Shown here piece after piece: positions 54,351 through 62,772 of a stretch of 64,000 nt of DNA. Position 1 is the stretch's first letter. Each line of letters opens with the position of its first letter. The translations under genes were made by a program, and so were the position numbers. Source of the DNA: CATQHW01 sp965215345 (GTDB lineage: Bacteria; Spirochaetota; Spirochaetia; SZUA-6; Bin103); contig CBDCDL010000002.1 in assembly GCA_965215345.1 (NCBI GenBank), forward strand, positions 2,852,001 to 2,916,000. Reading direction: 5' to 3'. The notes beneath the pieces were generated by a model, which had not been told where the DNA came from, did not search any database, and worked only from the letters and a program-made list of their open reading frames with translations.

Positions 54351-55541
54351 ATGGGAATCAGCGTCGCGATGGTCGGGACGGGGGCGTTCGCGCAGGGGTT
54401 CATCCCGCTGTTCAAGGCGCACCCGCTGGTCGAACGGATCGCTCTCTGCGATCTGGACGCCGAGAAGCTCGAGACCAACAAGGCCCGCCACGGGATCGCC
54501 GAGTCGTTCCCGTCGCTGGACGAGGTGTGCGCCTCGGACTTCGATGCCGCGGTCATCATCACGCAGCCGTGGTTGCACGGCCCGCAGGCGGTGCAGTCGC
54601 TGCGGGCCGGCAAGCACGCCTGGTCGGCGGTGCCGGCGGGACGGACGCTCGACGAGTGCCGGGCGCTGGTGCAGGCGGTGGAGGAGACCGGCCGCATCTA
54701 CATGATGGCGGAGACCAGCTACTACTACCCGGCGGTCATCTACTGCCGCCGGCGCCATGCCGAGGGGGCGTTCGGCAGCATCGTCTACTCGGAGTGCGAG
54801 TACTACCACGACTGGGACCACGGGCTGTACGCGGTGGCCCGCTGGCGGGGCGGGGACCGCTGGCGCTGGAGCGCCGGGGCGCCGCCGATGTACTACCCGA
54901 CCCACTCCACCAGCCAGATCATGTCGGTGACCGGCGCGCGCATGACGCGCGTCTCCTGCCAGGGATTCGTCGACCACCACTCCGACGCCGTGTACGAGGC
55001 GGCAAACAACGAGTACGGCAACACCTTCAGCAACGAGGTCGCGCTGTTCGCGATGTCGGACGGCGGCGCCTGCCGGGTGAACGAGTTCCGGCGCATCGGC
55101 CACCCCGGCGCGGTCCGGATGAGCCTGTTCGGGACGGAGGGATCGTTCGAGGAGGCGGTGGGCTCGCAGCGGTTCCTGGGCAAGGGCAAGGACGACGCCG
55201 TGGACGTGTCCGATCTGCTGACCTGCCGCACGGAGCCGGCCGATGGCGACCGCGGCGAGGTGGGCGCCGTCACCTCGCGCGACGGCACGCACCTGGGCGC
55301 CGCGCCCATCCACCCGGTGGAGCGGCTGCCGCGCGAGTTCGCCGGGCTGCCGAACGGCCACGCCGGCGCCCACCAGTTCCTGGTCGACGACTTCGTCCGC
55401 GCCTGCCACGAGGGGACGCAGCCGCCCAACCACGCGTGGAACGCCGCCGCCTACACGGTGCCCGGCATCATCGCCCACGAATCCGCGTTGCGGCGCGGCG
55501 ATCTGCTCGACATCCCGGACCTGGGGACGCCGCCCGGATGA
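54351..55541 (+). CDS. Gfo/Idh/MocA family oxidoreductase
   Basis: A 396-residue enzyme with SVAMVGTGAFAQGFIPLF, an acidic second strand IALCDLDAEKLE and LRAGKHAWSAVPAGRTLDEC, where the usual catalytic Glu-Lys-Pro is replaced by Ala-Val-Pro. The C-terminal sheet includes YYPTHSTSQIMSVTGARMTR. It is a paralogue of the oxidoreductase at 49234, and the two frame the three-gene oxidation set. GGGAG precedes the ATG and the stop overlaps the next gene by ATGA. It may act on the sugar part of the imported compound. Confidence 0.87.
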   Translation: MGISVAMVGTGAFAQGFIPLFKAHPLVERIALCDLDAEKLETNKARHGIAESFPSLDEVCASDFDAAVIITQPWLHGPQAVQSLRAGKHAWSAVPAGRTLDECRALVQAVEETGRIYMMAETSYYYPAVIYCRRRHAEGAFGSIVYSECEYYHDWDHGLYAVARWRGGDRWRWSAGAPPMYYPTHSTSQIMSVTGARMTRVSCQGFVDHHSDAVYEAANNEYGNTFSNEVALFAMSDGGACRVNEFRRIGHPGAVRMSLFGTEGSFEEAVGSQRFLGKGKDDAVDVSDLLTCRTEPADGDRGEVGAVTSRDGTHLGAAPIHPVERLPREFAGLPNGHAGAHQFLVDDFVRACHEGTQPPNHAWNAAAYTVPGIIAHESALRRGDLLDIPDLGTPPG

Positions 55542-56560
55542 TCCCGCAGATCCGCGTCGATGCCGTGCGCGTGGTCTGCGACGACGGCCGGCATAACGCG
55601 TTCACCGATCTCTGCGCCTTCGGAGGGTGCTACTACCTGACGTTCCGGAGCTGTCCGGACGGGCACATGATCTACCCGACGTCGCGCATCGTGGTCCTGG
55701 CCGGCAGCGATGCCGTGAGCTGGGAACGCGTGCATTCGTTCGGCGTGCCGGACCGCGACGTGCGCGACCCGCACTTCCTGGCGCTCGGCGAACGCCTGTT
55801 CGTAGTCTCCGGCGCGGTGCGCGTCGGCCCCAATGCGCCGGCGGCGTACGACATCGACCAGCACCAGGGCTTCTGCGTCTGGACCGTCGATGGCGCTACG
55901 TGGCACGGGCCGCGCGCGATGGAGGGCACCTCCGGCTACTACGTCTGGCGGGCGGTGAGCCGCGACGGCGTGGCGTACCTGTGCGGGCGCCGCAGGCGGC
56001 GCACGGCGCCCGGGAACGAAGCCGACGAGCTCCGCCTGCTGCAAGCCACGCTGCTGACAAGCCGCGACGGCTTCGCGTGGACGGAGGTGGGCGTCGTGCA
56101 GGCGGAGTACGGCGGCGAGACGGCATTCCTGTTCGAAACGGACGGGTCGCTGCTCGCGATCGTCCGCAATCGCGCCGCTGAGCTGCCCGCCCGCGTATGC
56201 CGGGCCGGAGCGCCGTACCGCGCATGGACCGGGCTCGACCTGGACCGCAACATCGGCGGCCCGCTGCTCGTTCGCTGGGGCGGCAACCTTCTGGTCGGCG
56301 GCAGGAAGCACATCGCCCCCGACCGCGCGGTGACGGCGCTCTACTGGCTGGCCGGAGATCGGCTGCTGGAGGCGGCCGAGCTCCCCAGCGCCGGGGACAA
56401 CTCGTACCCCGGGTTCGTCGAGCTGTCTCCGACCCGCGGCCTGCTGTCCTACTACTCCAGTCCGGTCGACAGCGATGCCGGCCCGTCCGGCACGGGCGAT
56501 CGGGCTGCGCTGCGCCGTCCGTCTGCGATCCATCTGGCGGAGCTCAGCCTGCGCGAGTAA
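55538..56560 (+). CDS. Beta-propeller (sialidase/arabinanase-like) protein
   Basis: A 340-residue protein with propeller repeats: CYYLTFRSCPDGHM, SWERVHSFGVPDRDVRDPHFL, RLFVVSGAV, LLTSRDGFAWTEVG and FLFETDGSLLAIVRNRAAE. Asp-box-like elements (SRDGFAW) suggest a sialidase-fold hydrolase or lyase. There is no signal peptide, so it would act in the cytosol on imported material. It is coupled to the oxidoreductase before it and lies just ahead of the importer genes. Confidence 0.7.
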   Translation: MIPQIRVDAVRVVCDDGRHNAFTDLCAFGGCYYLTFRSCPDGHMIYPTSRIVVLAGSDAVSWERVHSFGVPDRDVRDPHFLALGERLFVVSGAVRVGPNAPAAYDIDQHQGFCVWTVDGATWHGPRAMEGTSGYYVWRAVSRDGVAYLCGRRRRRTAPGNEADELRLLQATLLTSRDGFAWTEVGVVQAEYGGETAFLFETDGSLLAIVRNRAAELPARVCRAGAPYRAWTGLDLDRNIGGPLLVRWGGNLLVGGRKHIAPDRAVTALYWLAGDRLLEAAELPSAGDNSYPGFVELSPTRGLLSYYSSPVDSDAGPSGTGDRAALRRPSAIHLAELSLRE

Positions 56561-56642
56561 ACGGCGAGGACGCCGGCGCGCGTCTGGACGGCGGCTCGGG
56601 ACTGCCGTAGAGTGGGGCGATCCGCGTACCAGGGAGGTACCT

Positions 56643-57635
56643 CTGACGCCCCGGCAGCCGGCAACCAGACTTGCGGTCCACGACCGCGTCCACTCACGGT
56701 ACGGGAGTCACGAGCTGCGGGATTTCCTGCGCGTCCAGCGCCGCAGCCGGGCGCACCGCATGCGGGTGCTCTACCTCATGCTGTTGCCGGGCATCGCGCT
56801 GGCGTTCGTCTTCAAGTATCTGCCGATCTACGGCGTGCTGATGGCGTTCACGGACTATCACTACGTCAAGGGGATCCTGGGCAGCCCCTGGAACGACTTC
56901 GCCTACTTCAAGCTCTTCTTCCAGGATCCGTTCTTCGGCCGGGTGCTGCGCAACACGGTGATCATCCGTGTCTACCAGCTCGTCTTCGCGTTCGGGGCGC
57001 CGGTCGTGTTCGCCCTGCTGCTGAACGAGATCCGCAACACCGCGTTCAAGAAGACCATCCAGACCGTGTCGTACCTGCCCCATTTCGTTTCCTGGGTGGT
57101 GCTGGGACTGCTGGTCCGGCAGCTCTTCAATCCCACCTACGGGGTGATGCCGTGGCTGTTCGGGCTGTTCGGGGCCGAGCCGGTGTACCTGTTGACCTAC
57201 GCGCCCACGTTCCGGCTTCTGCTGATCGTCACCGGCATCTGGCAGGGCGTGGGCTGGGGGTCGATCATCTACCTGGCCGCGCTGTCGTCGATCGATACCG
57301 GGCTCTACGAGAACGCCGCCATGGACGGCGCCAACCGGCTGCAGCAGGCCGTTCACGTCACCATTCCGGGGCTGGTTCCGGTCATGGTGATCCTCTTCAT
57401 CCTCAGCCTGGGCAGGCTGCTGGAGGTGGGCTTCGACCAGATCTTCAATCTCTACAACGAGGTCGTGTACGAAAAGGCGGACATCATCGATACCTACGTG
57501 TACCGCAGGGGAATCCTGGGCACGCAGTACGGCTACACCGCAGCGGTGGGTCTGTTCAAGAACGTCGCCGGCATCGTGCTGCTCATCGGCTCCAACCTGG
57601 TCATACGCAGATTCAGCGAGTACGGGATCTGGTAG
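56643..57635 (+). CDS. Carbohydrate ABC importer permease, LplB-like (probable CTG start)
   Basis: An LplB-class permease with LMLLPGIALAFVFKYLPIYGVLMAF, QTVSYLPHFVSWVV, the EAA loop GLYENAAMDGANRLQQAVHV, and the ending GTQYGYTAAVGLFKNV. The first ATG (56760) has no ribosome site and would remove the cytosolic leader usual in the family. A perfect GGGAGGT lies five bases before an in-frame CTG at 56643, giving 330 residues, so I chose that. It is followed after 3 bases by its partner permease. Confidence 0.85.
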   Translation: MTPRQPATRLAVHDRVHSRYGSHELRDFLRVQRRSRAHRMRVLYLMLLPGIALAFVFKYLPIYGVLMAFTDYHYVKGILGSPWNDFAYFKLFFQDPFFGRVLRNTVIIRVYQLVFAFGAPVVFALLLNEIRNTAFKKTIQTVSYLPHFVSWVVLGLLVRQLFNPTYGVMPWLFGLFGAEPVYLLTYAPTFRLLLIVTGIWQGVGWGSIIYLAALSSIDTGLYENAAMDGANRLQQAVHVTIPGLVPVMVILFILSLGRLLEVGFDQIFNLYNEVVYEKADIIDTYVYRRGILGTQYGYTAAVGLFKNVAGIVLLIGSNLVIRRFSEYGIW

Positions 57636-57638
57636 CCG

Positions 57639-58526
57639 ATGCAGACCTACACGCGCGGCGCCGGCAGCCGCGTCTTCGACGCCTGCAACTACGGCCTGCT
57701 GCTCGTGGCCGGCTTCCTGTTCTTCTACCCGTTCTGGAGCCTGGTGCTGACGTCGTTCTCCAATTCGCTGGAGATCCAGCACGTCGGGCTCAAGTTCTGG
57801 AATGCGACCTGGACGATCGAGCCGTACCGCTGGGTGTTCGAAGCGCAGTCGGTGTCCATCGGCAGAGCCTACTACAACTCCGTCTTTCGGACGGTGCTGG
57901 GCACGGGAGCAATCCTGATCGTCACGTTCCTCACCGCATATCCGCTGGCAAAGGTGCGCCTGCCCGGACGCACGCCGATCATGCTGTACTTCGTGATCAC
58001 CCTGTTCTTCTCCGGCGGCCTGATCCCGACCTACCTGCTGATGCGCCGCCTCGGCCTGATCGATACGCGCCTGGTGTACATCCTCCCGGAGGCGCTGAGC
58101 GTCTGGTACGTCATCATCGCCCGCAACTTCCTGATGGCGATCGACGACGAGATGGAGGAGGCGGCGCTGGTCGACGGCGCCGGCTACCTGACCATCCTCA
58201 CCAGAATCGTGATGCCGCTGGCCAAGCCGATCGTCGCCACCATCGCCCTCTGGGCATCGGTCATGCACTGGAACGCGTGGTTCGATGCGCTCATCTACAT
58301 CCGCGACGGCAACAAGCGGGTGCTGCAGCTCCTGCTGCACAAGATGATGAACCTGCTGCGCAATTTCGAGGAGTTCGAGGAGCTGAACATCCCGATGGAG
58401 ATCACGCTCCCTCCCGCATCGGTGCAGGCGGTCACCGTGCTGGTCACCATCGGTCCGATCATCCTGGTGTATCCGTTCTTTCAACGATACTTCGTCAAGG
58501 GCATCATGATAGGGGCGCTCAAATAG
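57639..58526 (+). CDS. Carbohydrate ABC importer permease, YtcP/LplC-like
   Basis: A 295-residue permease with FLFFYPFWSLVLTSFSNS, the FFSGGLIPTYLLMRRLGLIDT segment of this class, the EAA loop EMEEAALVDGAGYLTILTRI and the end YPFFQRYFVKGIMIGALK. It pairs with the LplB-like gene and resembles the permease at 40546, showing that the window has two related importers of the same class. Confidence 0.93.
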   Translation: MQTYTRGAGSRVFDACNYGLLLVAGFLFFYPFWSLVLTSFSNSLEIQHVGLKFWNATWTIEPYRWVFEAQSVSIGRAYYNSVFRTVLGTGAILIVTFLTAYPLAKVRLPGRTPIMLYFVITLFFSGGLIPTYLLMRRLGLIDTRLVYILPEALSVWYVIIARNFLMAIDDEMEEAALVDGAGYLTILTRIVMPLAKPIVATIALWASVMHWNAWFDALIYIRDGNKRVLQLLLHKMMNLLRNFEEFEELNIPMEITLPPASVQAVTVLVTIGPIILVYPFFQRYFVKGIMIGALK

Positions 58527-58631
58527 GGAGGCCGGGCCTATGAGATGAATCCGGACAACGCCATCGCGGCAGCGGTGCGCTGTCGCACACTGTGGGTGCC
58601 ATACCCACGAGAAGCTCATGAGGAGGAACAC

Positions 58632-60293
58632 ATGAGATGCGGACGACGAGGGACGGGCCTTCTGTTCGCTGCGCTGCTGATCGCTGCGACGATCGCCGGC
58701 GCGGCGCCGACGGAGGAGGAAGCCTCCGGGCCGATGGAGATCGAATGGATCGGATCGTGGACCTACAGCGTCCCCGAGGACGCGCTGGTGGTGACCACGA
58801 TCGAGGAGCGCTTCGGCGTCGACCTCAAGCTCAAGCAGGTCGACCTCAACGATGCCGACGAACGGAACCTGCTGGTCTCCACCGGCGAGCTGCCGGAGGT
58901 GGGCGAGTTCATCCGCGGGCAGGATCCGCTCAAGATGTATCAGGACGGCCTCATGCGGTCCATACCGAAGCAGATGATTCGCGACCACGCGCCGAACATG
59001 ACCGAGCACTACGACAAATATCCGGCGATCTGGCTGATGGCCAACGCTCCGGAGGACGCCGAGTCCGTGTACGTGCTGGCCGCCTACAAGGGCAACGGTC
59101 AGGGCGTCAGCGACCTGCCGAAGATCCGCATCGACTGGATCGAGAAGCTGGGCATCCCGTTCGATGAATCGCTGCTGATGGACTACACGCCGAGCGGGAA
59201 GGACCCGCAGTTCGACGGCCGCTACCAGTTCTACGACGCGCAGGTCACCCTGGATGAGCTGGAAGCGATCATGTACGCGTTTCGCGACGGCGACCCGGAC
59301 GGCAACGGCAAGAACGACACGGTCGCGCACGCGGTCACCGCGGCCCATCGCGGCATACGGCCGATCTCCGGCGCATTCGGCGTGGACGGCTGGGTGTACT
59401 GGTGGACGTATTTCGATGACGGCGAGACCAAACTGGGCGTCACCTCCGACCGCTGGAAAGAGGGACTGCGTACCCTGTCCAAGTGGTACGCGGACAAGCT
59501 GATCCCGCAGCAGCTCCCCGACTTCGGCTACAACGACGCCTGGGCACTCATCGGCGAAGGGCGCTCGGGGATCTGGACCGACGGCGTCGGCTTCGGCAAC
59601 GAGACGCGGCCGCCGATGAACATCCTGATGCGTGATCCCGAGGCGAACGTGGCCGTGGTGCCGGGATTCACCGGTCCGGAAGGCTTCGCCGGCGCTCCGT
59701 GGGACTACCCGCTGTGGGTGGTCTCCGGCGGTTACGGCGTGCGCGCGGACGTCAGCGACGAGAAGCTCGCCAAGATCCTGGAGATCGCCGATTGGACCAA
59801 CTGGACCCGCGAGGGCTTCATCCTCATCCACTACGGGATCGAGGGACAGCACTTCGAGTGGGCCGGCGAGCCGTATTACTCGTTCGCGGGGCGCATCGGC
59901 ACGCAGCGGCCGCCGCACCCGGACGGCATCTATGCGTTCCGCTACAACGTGCCCGACTGGTTTCCCGAGATCGCCGGCGACCCGCAGCAGACCGCGGTGA
60001 ACGCCGAATTGACCGCCGGAAAGTGGTCCTGGGTGGCCAACAGGCCGTACCGGTACGACGTGTTCGTGGAGACCGATTTCCAGGACGTGCGCCAGCAATA
60101 CGGCACCGCGATGGGCACCCTTCATTCGGAGTTCATGTGGCGGATCATCACCGGTCAGGGCGACCTGGACGCCGAGTGGGAAGGCCACGTCGAGCGCTTC
60201 ATGAATGCGGGCGGCAGCGCGCTGCTCGCCGAGCTCAGGAAGGCGCCGATCGTTCCCGAGCTGGAGATGGGCAACAAGGTGATCGGCCCGTAG
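58632..60293 (+). CDS. Extracellular solute-binding protein of the LipO/YtcQ type
   Basis: A 553-residue exported binding protein. The signal (GLLFAALLIAATIAGAA) is followed by the acidic PTEEEASGP. Family features include YAFRDGDPDGNGKNDT (calcium-like loop, as in the binding protein at 38849) and FTGPEGFAGAPWDYPLWVV. GAGGAGG precedes the ATG. It is the receptor of the importer and, by position next to phnA and the dehydrogenases, a candidate for binding a phosphonate-bearing saccharide. The ligand cannot be proven from sequence. Confidence 0.9.
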   Translation: MRCGRRGTGLLFAALLIAATIAGAAPTEEEASGPMEIEWIGSWTYSVPEDALVVTTIEERFGVDLKLKQVDLNDADERNLLVSTGELPEVGEFIRGQDPLKMYQDGLMRSIPKQMIRDHAPNMTEHYDKYPAIWLMANAPEDAESVYVLAAYKGNGQGVSDLPKIRIDWIEKLGIPFDESLLMDYTPSGKDPQFDGRYQFYDAQVTLDELEAIMYAFRDGDPDGNGKNDTVAHAVTAAHRGIRPISGAFGVDGWVYWWTYFDDGETKLGVTSDRWKEGLRTLSKWYADKLIPQQLPDFGYNDAWALIGEGRSGIWTDGVGFGNETRPPMNILMRDPEANVAVVPGFTGPEGFAGAPWDYPLWVVSGGYGVRADVSDEKLAKILEIADWTNWTREGFILIHYGIEGQHFEWAGEPYYSFAGRIGTQRPPHPDGIYAFRYNVPDWFPEIAGDPQQTAVNAELTAGKWSWVANRPYRYDVFVETDFQDVRQQYGTAMGTLHSEFMWRIITGQGDLDAEWEGHVERFMNAGGSALLAELRKAPIVPELEMGNKVIGP

Positions 60294-60315
60294 CCGTAAT
60301 CGGCCCGTATCCGGC
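60282..60315 (+). repeat. 17-bp imperfect tandem duplication at the end of the binding-protein gene
   Basis: ATCGGCCCGTAGCCGTA is followed at once by ATCGGCCCGTATCCGGC. The first copy contains the stop codon. It is the third such duplication at a gene junction in this window. Confidence 0.7.
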
Positions 60316-60338
60316 AGCCGCCCCACAGGCGGCTTCAG

Positions 60339-60373
60339 GCGAGGGGGATCGACCGGCGGTCCATCCCCCTCGC
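60339..60373 (+). terminator. Stem-loop after the importer genes
   Basis: Perfect 11-base arms GCGAGGGGGAT and ATCCCCCTCGC with a 13-base loop, followed by the T-rich TTCGATTTCT. It can act as a partial terminator, lowering expression of the two genes downstream relative to the importer. Confidence 0.65.
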
Positions 60374-60402
60374 TTCGATTTCTCATCGCTCCAGGAGGAG
60401 TC

Positions 60403-62772
60403 ATGGACGACACTTCGTTTTCGGCCGATCTCGTCGTGGAGATCGACCCCCGCGCCGGATTCCCGACGCCGGTGCGCATGGAGATCGATTTCGCTCCCAT
60501 GCTCGGCGAGCGCTCTGCGAGCCGCCTGGTCGATCCGCATACCATCGTCGTCAAGCGGCGCACGCCGGCCGGCACGCGCGAGTATCCGGTGCAGTTCGCG
60601 GAGACGCTGTATCACTCCAACCGGGGCTGGGTGGCGTGGATGGTCGACGCCGCGCCGGCCGGCAGCGCGTGGTCGATCGAGTGCTCTCTCCGTGCGAAGG
60701 ACGGCAGCATGGCCGCCGCACCGCACCTGCCGATCGTGGGGGTGGGCGAGGAGCTCGCCTACAACGGATCGCGCTGGCAGCCGCTCGACGCTCCCGGCCG
60801 CCACCCGTTTCCGATGGCCGTGGACTGGGACGGCGACGGGCTCGTCGACGTTCTGTGCGCCTGCCACCACAGCAACGTGATCGGCATGCCGTGGGCGGCG
60901 GTGTTCTTCTGGCGCAACATCGGCAGCAACGCCAAGCCTCGCTTCGCGCCGCCGCTGCGGCTGTCGGCCGACGGCGTCGATCAACAGCAACTCAACGGGA
61001 ACATCGAGCGATTCGAGGATCCGCGTCACGGCTACCTCAGCGAGGACTACATGAGCTGCGACACCTTCGACTGGTACGGGAGCGGCCGGCCGGACCTGAT
61101 CACGATCAGCCGCCGCGGCGGCATCAAGGTGTACCGCAACCTCGGGACGCGGGACGCCGCGGGCCTGCCGGAGCTGGAGCTGGCCGGCCGCGTGCCGTTT
61201 CCGGAAGGCTTCGGCGTCGGCCGGTACCTGCACGTGCGGGCGGTCGACTGGGATGGCAGCGGGCGTCCGTCGCTGGTGATCGGGTCGCGCGCAAAGGACA
61301 AGCGACACCACTCCGAGCGCGAGCAGATCTTCCTGATGCTGAACGCCGGCAGGGACCCGGCCGGCGGCGACTGGCGCTTTCGGTCCGGCCCGTTTCCGAT
61401 CTCGGGAGGGCGCATCTTCGGGTCGGACAACCGGATCGCCGACTGGCGCACCTGCAACTTCACCAACGGGCGTGCGCTCAGTTTCGACGTGGCCGACATC
61501 GACGGCGACGGCAAGCAGGAGCTCCTCTGCTGCCACGTGGAGCGGTTCGACGGACCGTGGATCGAGGTGTGGCGCAACGTCGGCTCGGCCTCAGAGCCCG
61601 AGCTCATGCTGGACGGTTCCCTGCCGTGGAGCCGGGACGACATGGCGTTCGGCTTTCGCTTCGTCGACGACGCTGCGTTTCGCGGCTGCCTGCGCGCGAG
61701 CTGGTACAGCGATCACGGATTCCGCTACTTCCGGCAGGTCGGCGACGACCCGTGGCAGCCGGACAGCTTTCGCGACTCGGGCCCGCTGCTCGGCGAGGGC
61801 TGCAAGGTCAAGCACTGCGGAATGGTCAAGGGCGATCCGATCGACGTGCGCGGGGATGGTGCGTTCGACCTGGTGTGCGGCAACCTGGCCGGCTACCTCA
61901 CCCTGGTACGGAACCGCGGCACACGGGAGGCGCCGGCGTACGCGCAGCCCGAGCGGGTCACCGACGGAGGCGGCGTCCCGGTACGCGTGTATCGCGAGGG
62001 CCTCATGAAGGATCAGAACTCCGAGGGCCCGTGCGGGCAGCTCAAGCCGCTGGTCTGCGACTGGGACGGAGACGGCAGGCTGGACATCATCGTCGGCAAC
62101 AACAGCAACCGCCTCGTCTGGCTGCGCGGCTACGATCCGGCGGAGAACCGCTATGAAGCATGGCTGCAGCTCGGGGTCCGCGGGCTGCACGACCCGTTCG
62201 GCTTTCGCAAGGGCCCGGCCGCCGCCGACTTCGACGGCGACGGCCGCCTGGAGCTGGTGGCCGTCGACAGCAAGGGCAGGGTCTGCATCTTCGCGCAGGG
62301 GCCGGGCGCCGACGGGGCACGGGTGCTGGAGCCGCCGGTGCCGCTGCGCTACGCCGACGGTGCGGGAATCATGAACGGCGACATCGGGCAGGCGCTCGCC
62401 GACGCCGAGGGCGTGCCGTTTCCGCAGGGGTTGCCGGGCGTCTGGAGGGAGCCGGCGGTCACGCTGGCCGCCTGCGACTGGACGGGAACCGGCACCCTGG
62501 ACCTGATCGTTTCCTCGTGCTGGTACACCTTCGTGATGGAGAACGTCGGCAGCAACGCGGAACCACGGTTCGACCGACCGAGGCCGATCCGGGACGAGCG
62601 GGGGACGCCGGTCAAGGTCTCCCAGCACGAGAGCCACGTGACCGCCTGTGACTGGGACGGTGACGGCACCCCCGACCTGATCGTGGGCGGCGAGTCGGGC
62701 GGGCTGTACTTCTTTCACCACGACTGGGTGAACGGCATCTACCACCGGGCGGAAGTCGCAGGAAGCGCGTGA
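60403..62772 (+). CDS. Large VCBS/FG-GAP-like repeat protein without signal peptide
   Basis: A 789-residue protein with at least seven calcium-loop blades: DWDGDGLVD, DWDGSGRPS, DIDGDGKQE, DWDGDGRLD, DFDGDGRLE, DWTGTGTLD and DWDGDGTPD. This suggests an integrin-like or VCBS propeller, probably two. The N-terminal 110 residues (VVEIDPRAGFPTPVRMEIDF) form a separate beta domain. No signal peptide or lipobox is visible although such repeats are usually extracellular; CAGGAGGAG gives a firm ATG at 60403. It lies in the importer operon and overlaps the next gene. It may be a polysaccharide lyase or hydrolase, or a binding protein. Confidence 0.75.
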   Translation: MDDTSFSADLVVEIDPRAGFPTPVRMEIDFAPMLGERSASRLVDPHTIVVKRRTPAGTREYPVQFAETLYHSNRGWVAWMVDAAPAGSAWSIECSLRAKDGSMAAAPHLPIVGVGEELAYNGSRWQPLDAPGRHPFPMAVDWDGDGLVDVLCACHHSNVIGMPWAAVFFWRNIGSNAKPRFAPPLRLSADGVDQQQLNGNIERFEDPRHGYLSEDYMSCDTFDWYGSGRPDLITISRRGGIKVYRNLGTRDAAGLPELELAGRVPFPEGFGVGRYLHVRAVDWDGSGRPSLVIGSRAKDKRHHSEREQIFLMLNAGRDPAGGDWRFRSGPFPISGGRIFGSDNRIADWRTCNFTNGRALSFDVADIDGDGKQELLCCHVERFDGPWIEVWRNVGSASEPELMLDGSLPWSRDDMAFGFRFVDDAAFRGCLRASWYSDHGFRYFRQVGDDPWQPDSFRDSGPLLGEGCKVKHCGMVKGDPIDVRGDGAFDLVCGNLAGYLTLVRNRGTREAPAYAQPERVTDGGGVPVRVYREGLMKDQNSEGPCGQLKPLVCDWDGDGRLDIIVGNNSNRLVWLRGYDPAENRYEAWLQLGVRGLHDPFGFRKGPAAADFDGDGRLELVAVDSKGRVCIFAQGPGADGARVLEPPVPLRYADGAGIMNGDIGQALADAEGVPFPQGLPGVWREPAVTLAACDWTGTGTLDLIVSSCWYTFVMENVGSNAEPRFDRPRPIRDERGTPVKVSQHESHVTACDWDGDGTPDLIVGGESGGLYFFHHDWVNGIYHRAEVAGSA

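Noticed and set aside
56694..60575. Very long minus-strand open frame (nearly 1300 codons) opposite the importer genes
   Set aside because: Its product is His/Asp/Gln/Arg-rich low-complexity sequence, typical of the antisense frame in high-GC DNA, and the plus strand encodes clear permeases and a binding protein.
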